From the NCBI GenBank assembly GCA_036250225.1, contig JAPZLL010000021.1:372001-436000 (forward strand): 64,000 nucleotides of DNA. Direction: 5' to 3'. Position numbers and translations under genes: made by a program. Of the stretch, positions 1-8,813 are shown piece after piece (position 1 is the first letter of the stretch; every line of letters starts with the position of its first letter). The notes under the pieces were generated by a model that ran no database searches, was not told the DNA's origin, and saw only the letters and a list, made by a program, of their open reading frames with translations. This DNA comes from Cercophora sp. LCS_1. Lineage: Eukaryota; Ascomycota; Sordariomycetes; Sordariales; Lasiosphaeriaceae.

Positions 1-2
1 GG

Positions 3-89
3 ACATACGAGGAGTTGGACGTGCTGTTCGAACGCAAGGTTCCCACGAGGGCGTTTGCGGGATATGTCATTGCAGCCGGTGCGTCATAG
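3..89 (+). CDS. C-terminus of an MFS sugar transporter (partial, 5' end outside window)
   Basis: Frame 3 is open from the window edge to TAG at 87-89 and gives 28 residues beginning TYEELDVLFERKVPTRAF. In fungal MFS hexose and sugar transporters the cytoplasmic tail after the last membrane helix typically reads TYEELDELFERKVPARKF, so this looks like the last codons of such a permease. Only the tail is visible; substrate and membrane topology cannot be judged. The gene runs rightward and is followed by sequence without a clear gene. Confidence 0.7.
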   Translation, partial: TYEELDVLFERKVPTRAFAGYVIAAGAS

Positions 90-935
90 GGTTCCGTTAC
101 TCGGCCGAAAGATAGGTGCATGGTTGAGTGTGTATCGGCGTCGGTACGTCAACGGATGAGTTGTAAAGTGTAATCTCCCCAACGCCACATTGGCAGCCGA
201 GGTTCCGGTTCTGGGCAAACAGACTCTCACACACGAGTGCCACTCCTTTCAGCTGGAGGGGGCGGGGGTGGTTCTCCTGGGGACCCGGCCGCGGCCTCGT
301 GGGTCCTGGCTTCTCTCCCTTGCACAACCACATATATGTCACATTGTGCCAAACAGTGAATCAGGCCCGTGATAGTGATAGAATTCTCCCCACTTCGCAA
401 GCATGGTTTGCTGCGCCAACATTGAATTTGGTGTGCCGTAGCCTTATCCCAGATGCCCCCAAGACTGGTCGTGGCCCGAAATACATCTCTGTCTTCCATC
501 CCAACTACCTATCATCAATAGCAATGATCCCAACGATACCCATTCACTGTAAATCTCCACTCACTCACCTGTGGGCATAGGGCCGGCCTGTGGCGGTTTA
601 AGCCTTTCAAGCCTTCCTGCTCCTCATAACCTTGTCTTTTTCACAACCGTTTTTTCCACAACCCAACCGTTTTTTCCACAATCCAACCCTTTTTTCCACA
701 ACCCTTTTTCCACAAACCTTATGGATCCCCCCCCACCAATGATATAAATCACACCAAGCATCCTTCCCTCTACTTCAACCGCCAATTCAACTCCATCTGT
801 CCTCACACTTCCACATTACCTTCCCAGCTATCTCGTCAACTTGATCATTCGGAGATCACAAGCCCTTGACGCCCATCCATCCACCCTTTCGAAACACCAC
901 CACTTCGTGCCAGTTCAGCCAATACGATCAACCAC
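90..935. other. Intergenic stretch with a 20-bp tandem repeat
   Basis: I see no convincing gene. Positions 641-700 hold three consecutive 20-bp units ending TTTTTTCCACA, with a degenerate partial copy to about 715. The sequence after it is pyrimidine-rich and leads into the small gene at 936-1483, so it may be that gene's promoter or leader. Confidence 0.6.
641..715. repeat. 20-bp tandem repeat, three units plus a partial
   Basis: Units lie at 641-660, 661-680 and 681-700. Each is roughly ACCCAACCGTTTTTTCCACA, with one to three substitutions between units. A shorter degenerate unit follows. The T-rich and C-rich halves alternate. Confidence 0.85.
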
Positions 936-962
936 GTGCAGTCCTCACGCACCGCTTGCACC

Positions 963-1483
963 ATGCACGAGCCAAAGAATTGGAGGGCAACCAACCAGCC
1001 TGAGTCCTCCAGCGCCGCCACGGACGGACGGATGAAATCGGAGGCAGCTGGTCAGCCCGCAGCCTCAAGCACCACCACGAACGAGCTGACGAACCCGGTG
1101 ATAGCTGACCAAGAGTACACGGCCCGGGTACCCATCGACCAACCGAAGAGGTCTCTGCCGAACGCCCAACGCCCCGAAGGCCGTCATCCCGCCGACGTGT
1201 GCCTTGAAGACCTTCTTCCCGCCGACCTGGTCGCGGAATTGTTCGACGATCCTCTCTCCGAATCCACGCATGTCAAGCCAGAGAAGGAATCATACGACCC
1301 GGGCACCTCAGATGAGCTTTCGATCGAGCTGGGGGCTAGACTAGGGAAGGCAGTGCCCTGGTCGAAGCCGAGCAATCCCTGCTATTCATGGACGGCGTGG
1401 AGTGGGACTTGGTGAATCTTGGAGGCTACCTTTTGAGTTGGAAGATGGCGACTAGGTTGGACTTGGGAAGCATAGGTGATTGA
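963..1483 (+). CDS. Small hypothetical protein, apparently frameshifted near its 3' end
   Basis: The open frame starts at ATG 963 (or ATG 936, nine codons upstream) and ends at 1415. Its body is acidic and Pro/Ser/Thr-rich (VCLEDLLPADLVAELFDD). The last 20 codons of that frame look unlike protein. From about 1350 a second frame continues convincingly (SALVEAEQSLLFMDGVEWD) to TGA at 1481-1483. The join falls near the GGGAAGG at about 1340-1350, where one extra or missing base would connect RLG to EGSALVEAE. A normal intron does not explain it well, because the available GT sites are in the wrong phase or poor. I do not recognise the family. It may be a real gene with a sequencing indel, or a recent pseudogene. 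Confidence 0.45.
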
Positions 1484-2305
1484 TGGATTGTCAGCACATG
1501 CTCAAGTCAGACACAGCGAACACACACCATAATATTCCAACGCCTTTGCATTGTGATTATGATGTCAAGTTGAGTTCCCCCATGCCTCTCAGATACTACG
1601 CCAACGTCAAGATCGACCCCAATCGGCATCAAGTTAATCCAGAGTGACATGCGGATTATTTTGTCGTCATCATGCCTTGCTCGTCTTTTCGTGTGGATGA
1701 TGAGGGGTTGTATGTGACGATCTGCGGTGCATTGGGAAGGAACGAGGACCTGCCAAGCGGCTGCTAACCCGGTGGCCGGGTCTCACATACTGCATGAGCT
1801 GGTCCCATCCTTGGTCACGGCAGCTGTTAGGCAGCAACACTCTAAACCGACCACATCCCCGTCTTTGCGCTGGCACCTGCAGGCTCTTCACAGGCCCAAG
1901 TACCTTGGCCAATGTTCGCTATCGTCTGAAAATAGTGCCAACAAGAATTGACACTCGTCGCTTCACCAACACGCAAGCCAGGTGCGGGGTTCATGCATTT
2001 TGAGCAAAACGCAAAGTTCTGCTCCCCCCCATGATGAGCCATCAGGGCTCATCATTTGTCGGCATCTTGGTTGCACAACTTTGCACCCCACACACACGCT
2101 AGAAACCCTCACGCCATTGCTTTTGCTTCCCCTCTCCCCTTCCAGCCCATGCCCTCTCGTGGGCTCTGTTGGTTCCCGTCTTGGTCTCCTCGTTCCTCTC
2201 CCTGTTTCTCTTCCCGTTCTTCACCTCTCCCATTCTATCACTCCGCCGAAACGTCCTCACCAAACATTCCATCACTCCGCCGAAACATCCTCACCAAATC
2301 TCACA
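1484..2305. other. Intergenic stretch, no gene seen
   Basis: No supported gene. The right end (about 2090-2305) is strongly C/T-rich and holds a 34-bp direct repeat just before the next start codon, so it is probably the promoter and leader of that gene. Confidence 0.5.
2231..2298 (+). repeat. Two adjacent 34-bp direct repeats in a 5' leader
   Basis: Copies at 2231-2264 and 2265-2298 differ at two positions. Each contains CACTCCGCCGAAAC and ends CCTCACCAAA. The second copy ends seven bases before the ATG at 2306. Confidence 0.9.
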
Positions 2306-3112
2306 ATGGCCACAACTGCATCCCGCGCCCTCCGCATCCTCACAACCCGTCCCCTCCGCCGTCTGCCCCTCCTACCAAACCGCCCACGCATCCGCCTCCT
2401 CACCCCAACCCTCCTGGTCCCAACCCGCCTAGCAACCACAACCCCTGACTCGCAGTCCCCTCTCCCACCACCCCACCAACCCCCTGCTCCTCCCGAGATC
2501 TTCAGCCTCGACCTCCAAGAACTCTCCCCCGCCCTTCAAATCAAGCACATCCACGCCCTGACCAGCATCAATTCCCCCGGCAAATGGGGCTTCACCATCT
2601 ACCGCGCCGCCTATGGCCCAGGAACCGACGCCCTCTGGGAATCCTTCAAGACACGCGTCGTAGAGCACAACACCCGCCAAATCGAACAGTCCGATGCGCC
2701 GGAGGTGCTTCCGCACATGAACTACCGCTTCATTGACGACCCGGCTGTTGGGAACCTGGAGCTCGAAGCAATGAAGGAACATTTCCGCACGTGGGCCGAA
2801 GGAGAGAGGGCGTTCAACGAGGCTAACAAGGGTACAAGACATACCTTTTTCATACGGGTTGACGAGGAGGCGTTGCGGGAGGGGTGGGTGCAGGTTGTGC
2901 ATGGGTGGGAGCTGGGGAGCGGTGATAGGCCACAGGCGGCTGTGAAGGCTGGAGATTGGAGGATGTTTGAGCAGAGGATGGTGGAGCCTAGGTTGTATGT
3001 TGAGCTGGGGGATGATGAATGGTGGTTTTTGTGGCTGGAGGGGTGGCCGGAGGTTAGGGGGTGGTATGAGGGGGAGAGGGAAAGGACAACAGGTTGGAGG
3101 GGGGTGGATTAG
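2306..3112 (+). CDS. Uncharacterised fungal protein with mitochondrial-type N-terminus
   Basis: Single-exon frame of 268 residues. I chose ATG 2306 because the longer frame back to 1982 encodes low-complexity pyrimidine-tract sequence and this ATG follows the leader repeat. The first 45 residues have many Arg, Leu, Pro and Thr and no acidic residue (MATTASRALRILTTRPLRRL), as expected of a mitochondrial presequence. The rest is globular and Trp-rich, with GKWGFTIYRAAYG near residue 98 and DDEWWFLWLEGWPE near the end. WGFxIYR-type openings occur in a broad family of functionally unknown fungal proteins; I cannot name a role. Codon use shifts from C-ending to G-rich toward the 3' end. Confidence 0.7.
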   Translation: MATTASRALRILTTRPLRRLPLLPNRPRIRLLTPTLLVPTRLATTTPDSQSPLPPPHQPPAPPEIFSLDLQELSPALQIKHIHALTSINSPGKWGFTIYRAAYGPGTDALWESFKTRVVEHNTRQIEQSDAPEVLPHMNYRFIDDPAVGNLELEAMKEHFRTWAEGERAFNEANKGTRHTFFIRVDEEALREGWVQVVHGWELGSGDRPQAAVKAGDWRMFEQRMVEPRLYVELGDDEWWFLWLEGWPEVRGWYEGERERTTGWRGVD

Positions 3113-3589
3113 TAGGAAGGGGGAGTGCGAGTTTTGGATATGGCATATTTAGCATGGCAGTATACTTGGCGATGAATCATGACTCTTGTTTCTTATTGTC
3201 TGTCGTTCTTGGGCCAAGCAATACGAGAAGGGTTTGGTATGTTACATCTGTCTCATCCGGGTCATCCTCGAGCCTCCGTGTTCAATGTAGACTACAAGAC
3301 GAAGAACAAACAGTGCTTGGGCGGGCGGTCCCTCCAGTCCAGGGTTGATCCACCTCACCATCCCCAGGCAAAACACCAAAAGCAGCCCACAACCCCCAAC
3401 ACCCAAAAACCAACAACAACAGAAAGCACATGGCTCCAAACGGGCTCAAAGCTCTCCGTCGCGCCATTCGCCGGCAACCACTTCCACCCTTCAACTTTTT
3501 TTGTCATAAAGCAGCACAAACAAGTCTAGATAGCCTTGATAACCTCTTCCACACCCGCCTCCCCCACAAGAAAAAGGCAAAAGCCCACT

Positions 3590-3890
3590 ATCCCAAAAGT
3601 ACTACCAATTCCAATAATTTAAAATAAAGTAGTATATATAAAGGTTATACTAAAGATATATATAACCTCAAAGTGGAAAATTACTATGGTAAACAATATA
3701 GGAAATACAAAGTCTTTATAAATATAGTCTTACTACAAAGTGCCAATATTAAACTTTTCACAATAGGCCCCCAATAAACAGATAAGATTGAGGTAAACGA
3801 CCCATATTGGGAGGATAAAGTAATCACCATAACCATTATATCCAAGGCTATTATATTTAAAAACTAAAGTGACCAAGAAGAAAAACAAAT
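3590..3890. repeat. AT-rich island, possible relic of a RIP-mutated repeat
   Basis: About 300 bases dominated by A and T with many TpA steps (tatatata, ttataa), bounded on both sides by GC-rich DNA. Such islands in Pezizomycotina are often repeats mutated by repeat-induced point mutation (C to T in CpA). No transposon protein is readable, so the origin is inferred from composition only. Confidence 0.4.
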
Positions 3891-5161
3891 TGGGGGCGTG
3901 GATGGAGAATAACTGTACGCCCGAGCCCATCTGAGGCCATCGTTCCGCATCGTTATGCTTTTCGGTTTTTTTTCCCTGAGGGAGAAAGGGGTAGGCGAAG
4001 ATTCGATTAGCTCGGCTCCGGGGACATAGCGACCAACGTTGCAGGCGGCCGGGGAGGTGGCAGTGGTGCTGCTGAACGTTGAGATGGGCGCCATCGAGGG
4101 GTCTTGGTCTGCACGGGCCGGGCGGGCGTGACGTTCTTCGGTGGGTAGGGTGAGGTGATACCAGGGACAATGCCGAGGGCTGTTGCCGTGTCGCGAAAGA
4201 TGTTGCGCCTTGCAAAATATAGGAAGGTGGTCGGTAGATTGAGTCACAGGCGGAAGATGGAAGGTTTGCTGTCGATGGAACCTTGTCTTCAGGTACTGCC
4301 TTACCACGCTACGCCGTCTAGGTGCCCAGGGCGCTTCCCCATCCCTTTGGTAAACCCCAAGGTTTCATTGCATCCAAGGCCGGAGCGAGGGCATCGCGGG
4401 GGGGGAGTCTTTGGGGTTGGTGCAATTCAGACTTGGGAAGGCATACCTTATCTCTGGCTGGAAGGTGCGGTCCCGGTAGGCCCGGAGCGGGTGCTTGATT
4501 GCTCAACGGATCCTTCCCTCCTTTCATCTATAATGGCCCCATGCCTGTGTTTGAACCTTCATGTTATTGCTGGCTGTGGTTGGGTTGGATCTACCCACAT
4601 CCCCTTCTTTTAAGCCGCCCAACAGGGTCTGAACCGCTCGGTCCGTAGGAGCAAGGACGGAGCCGTTGAATGCAGTTGAGCCGTCAGTTTATGGCTCAAC
4701 CGGTAATGCCTGAGTGGGAAGCCCCTTCCCACTCAGGGGGCACTTTCTGTGCTCGAGCGGGGAGTTGGTTCAGCAATGATGCCTCCTTGGCTCTTCCCAG
4801 TAGCTAAGGTGCCTGCCTGCCATTGACTAGATGTGCGAGGTATGGCAGGCGCGAGCAGGATAGCTTCAGAGTGGAGCCAGTGGTGCTTGCCCAAGCCCCT
4901 GCTACCCTTTTCTTCTCCTCAGCATTCATAGGAAAACACCGCTCCGCCATACCTACGAAGCTTCTTCATATTCTTCGTTATACCCCCTGGTGGCATGCTC
5001 TCCGCCTCGCCTTGTGGGACGTTTTCCTATGGGCTACAGCTCCAGATGCAGTCAAGGCGGCTGTTTCTTGTTTCGTTCTGGGAGCCGGCGCGGTTTACGT
5101 TTGGCCAGACTCCTCTGTTGGGAAGCCTTTGTCGAACATTGCGGAGATGCCAGCTACGGCA

Positions 5162-5691
5162 CACCCCATCTTCGGTTTCATTCGCCCGCTCTCTCGGCGC
5201 GTCAACGACCTCTCCGATCAACCTCCATCTCGTTCTCACGGTCCACCCCATCTTCGGTTTCACGGCAATGGGCCCGCCGCCGATGCCCGACTGCGAGTCA
5301 GCCCTCCTGGCCGGTTGGTCGAGCCTGGCACCGATGCGGATCCGAAGAAGCAGTCGCGCGACTCGTCTAATTCACTTGGTGCAGTTCCCTCCCCTACCCA
5401 ATCACCTCCAGCTTGCTGACCATCCCTGGGAGAGCAGTTGAGACGTGCACAAGATACCATCGACCGACCCAAGATACCCAGGCACCTCTTATCCAACGGC
5501 TAAGAACCACACCCGACGCATTAGCCTTCGTCCCCGACCCGAATATTCTACTCCGTCTACCCATGGCCATGCGCTTTCTCTTTCGGGTTCTGGATCTAAT
5601 CGACCGTCCTTGGCATTTTGGACCGAACAAATTGGGGCCGGGAACCTCGTTGGGCTGCCGTACAGTCGACCACACCCCATCTTCGGTTTCA
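5162..5691. repeat. Dispersed 19-mer present three times
   Basis: The word CACCCCATCTTCGGTTTCA is found exactly at 5162-5180, 5244-5262 and 5673-5691. Flanking bases are only partly similar. No inverted repeat or coding frame explains it. Confidence 0.85.
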
Positions 5692-6139
5692 CTCAGGACT
5701 AGGCAACGGCCGCGGTTCTCAGGGGGTCAATTATCTCAGAGCGCCCATGCAAGAGAGACGCACCGCAAGCCCTTCAATCGATATGCGCACAGGTACAACA
5801 ATAAGCCTGATCTTCAGTGCTGACGGCACTCGGGCACAAGTGGGACCGGCGGAGGACCATGGCTGAGCACATCATCGACGCTGATCGCGACCGACTTCTG
5901 GTACATGTTTCTCACCATCGCACATTTCAGGGTCCTTCGATGAGTTGACAAGCAGGGAGCCGGAGTGGGACGCGCTAAGAAGGTGGACATCAATGCTACA
6001 GCTACCGTTAGCGGTGCCCGATATCCACATCGGCGTCCAATCCCGGCTGCATCCGACCACCAGCACCACTTCCCCGCGTGAAGCACAAAAGGCGCTTCTT
6101 GGTCCCTTTTTCGAGAGCTCTCTCACCTGCAAAGACCAA

Positions 6140-8341
6140 ATGCCGGAGCCCGTCATGGATCGTCCTCATCCCCTCGACCCGCTATCCCCGGACGAGATCA
6201 CGCTTGCAAGTTTTCAACTTCCCCGTGAGTTCACGACTAACAATTATGCAGGCAGGGAACATCGTCAAAGCCAAGTTTCCCAACACCACGTGCATCTTCC
6301 GCGCCATCGCCCTCCGAGAGCCCCTGAAGAAGGAATTGGATCCCTTCCTCGACCTGGAACACAACAGGCCCGATGCGCCGCGACAATGGCCAGTACGCAC
6401 CGCCCGAGTCCAAGCCCACATCGACAACGTCTTCCGGGAGCTGCTCATCAACCTTGACAACCAAACCATAGCCTCAGAGGAGATCCTCCACGGCCGGCAT
6501 TCCCACATTGACGCTGCTGACACACAAAAAGTACAAGATGCATGTCTCGCCCACCCAAAGGTCCAAGAGTACATCTCAGCCCTCCAACTTCCCCCTGAAG
6601 CCACCGTCGTTGTCGAACCCTGGACCTACGCTCCTGACGGCACAAATGATATATCCCAGCTACTCACCATGGTGGGCCACGCCTCTTTCCCTGCTTCCCA
6701 CATTCTAACAGACTCCAGTGCTGGTTCTACATGCGACTCTCCCCAAATCCAGACTCCAACTTTTACGCCTATCCCTTGGACATCGCCGCCGAGATGTCCA
6801 CCTCCACTTGCCAACTCCTCAAAATGCATATCCTCCCCTCAGACTCTGCGGTATTCCCTCTCTCGACCATGCCCAGCTCAGCGTCTTCTCCAACGCCCGC
6901 CGATGCGCTCCCACCGCCTTTTGACCGCCGCAAAATACACACAACATCGGAATACTACCCCTCCCTCCTGCCACCTCCGCGGACCACCACAAAGCCACTT
7001 CACATCACCCAGCCCGATGGACCCTCCTTTTCCGTGTCTGGCAGCCAAATCACCTGGGAGAAGTTTACCCTCCGCATCGGCTTCAACCACCGGGAAGGGC
7101 TCACCCTTCACGACATCCGCTTCGCCAACCGCCCCCTGTTTCACCGCATCTCCCTTTCCGAAATGTTTGTCCCCTACGGTGACCCTCGTTTTCCGTATCC
7201 GCGCAAAGCCGCGTTCGATCTAGGTAACGATGGCGCAGGTCTCTGCGCAAACAACCTCCAGCTGGGATGCGACTGCGTAGGCCACGTCAAGTATTTCGAC
7301 GGCTGGGTGACGACCCAATCCGGACTCCCACTCAAGTTGCCCAACGTCATCTGCTGCCACGAGGTGGACGACGGGATTCTCTGGAAACACACCAACACGC
7401 GTACCGGAAACGCAGTCGTTGCGCGCTCAAGGGTATTGGTGCTGCAGACCATTATAACAGCGAGCAACTACGAGTACATCTTCGCCTTTCACCTTTCCCA
7501 GGACGCATCTATACACTATGAGGTCCGCGCGACGGGGATATTGTCGACGACGCCTATTCCGTTGGATACCACGCTTCCGTTTGGTACGGTTGTCGCGCCG
7601 GGGGTGTTTGCACCGTTTCATCAGCATCTGTACGTCCTCTCTGACTTCATGTCGTACATTTCCCATTTCATCTCTTACCATCAATCTCCTCACTACCTAC
7701 CTCCCCCACTCGGCTCCTTTATTCTCACACTAAACACCGCCAGCTTCTGTCTCCGAATCCACCCCTCCCTCTCACCCACCATGACCCTCGTCCAAACCGA
7801 ATCCCTCCCCCTCCCACCAGGCCCCACCAACCCCTTCGGCGTCGGCTACACAACCCACAGCACGCCCATACCCACAGCCTCAGGCCATTCCCTCTCCCAC
7901 ACCACAAACCGCACATTCCGCATCCACGCCTCCAACCACAACCCCACCACCAAAACACCGCAAGGGTATAGCCTCATCCCGCACTACTCCCCGCTCCTCC
8001 TCGCCCACCCGTCCTCCCACCACTACCAACGCGCCGAATACGCCAGACACGCAGTCTGGGTAACCAAACACCACGATGACGAGTTCTTCCCCGCCGGTCG
8101 ATTCACGAACCAGAGCGCCGGCGGCGAGGGGATCGCGAGCTGGGTTGCGCGCGGCGAGAACGTGCAAGATGAAGATATTGTGGTATGGCACACGTTTGGG
8201 AGTACGCACAACCCTAGGATTGAGGATTGGCCTGTGATGCCGTGTGAGAAGATGGTGGTGGGGCTCAAGGCGTGGAATATGTTTCAGGGGAATCTGACTA
8301 TGGATGTCGACACGAAGAGGGGGAGAGGGTTTTTGGTTTAG
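6140..8341 (+). CDS. Copper-containing primary amine oxidase
   Basis: Probable join 6140-6209, 6256-6671, 6719-7629, 7744-8341, giving 664 residues, a normal length for fungal copper amine oxidases. These homodimeric enzymes oxidise primary amines to aldehydes with release of ammonia and H2O2. The N2/N3 domains begin with HPLDPLSPDEITLA. The catalytic domain shows the base Asp in AAFDLGNDGAG (about residue 329), ELGC-like QLGCDC, the topaquinone precursor Tyr in ASNYEY (about residue 413), copper ligands in FHQHL, and the third His in TFGSTHNPRIEDWPVMP. All key residues are present. Intron 1 is uncertain: a GTTTTC donor gives 46 nt, while a GTGAGT donor 15 nt downstream would give only 31 nt; both keep frame. 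A second in-frame ATG lies at 6155. Intron 3 (114 nt) is frame-preserving. No signal peptide; a peroxisomal or cytosolic enzyme is likely. Confidence 0.9.
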
Positions 8342-8440
8342 TTGCCGGATGTGGGATCTGGGATGTGAAATAATGTTTCGTGGATGTCTGTCATGGATAT
8401 CTGACAATGAGAGACTGGTACAAGACGGCCATGCTTTGCT

Positions 8441-8505
8441 GTGCTGTGCTGTGCTGTGCTGTGCTGTGCTGTGCTGTGCTGTGCTGTGCTGTGCTGTGCT
8501 GTGCT
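8441..8505. repeat. Pentanucleotide microsatellite (GTGCT)13
   Basis: Thirteen perfect GTGCT units lie between the convergent amine oxidase and HET gene ends, preceded by TTTGCT. It is open in several frames but is not a gene. Confidence 0.95.
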
Positions 8506-8813
8506 GGTAGAATGTTGACAATCATGTGACAGCGACATAAATGACCGCTGCTAGTTGCAGCTGTCTAGACAACTTGCACTAACCGAGATAGAAGAAAAAA
8601 AAACAAAGAAAAAGAAAACAAGACATAGATATTTCTCTCAACTCAAGGGTCTACCGATCTGAACCGCAATCCTTCTAATAATAATACTGACGCCTCGAAC
8701 CATTCAACGCCCCGTTCCTTCTCAATCCGGCCGTTATGTTGAAACCCGCTGGCTAGAACCAGCCTACCTAACGCCGAGACCCGTGTATCATGGTACGCCT
8801 TGCCACATATCCG

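Larger units (their letters stand above)
3113..6139. other. Gene-poor stretch with an AT-rich island and a repeated 19-mer
   Basis: No gene here can be defended. About 3590-3890 is AT-rich, in contrast to its GC-rich surroundings. From 4150 on, many overlapping open frames exist on both strands, as expected in GC-rich non-coding DNA. A 19-mer recurs at 5162, 5244 and 5673. The last few hundred bases are probably the amine oxidase promoter. Confidence 0.5.

Noticed and set aside
8304..8538. Frames through the (GTGCT)n repeat
   Set aside because: A pentamer repeat without stops is open by construction; it encodes only repetitive Cys/Ala/Val or Ser/Thr/Gln/His/Ala peptides.
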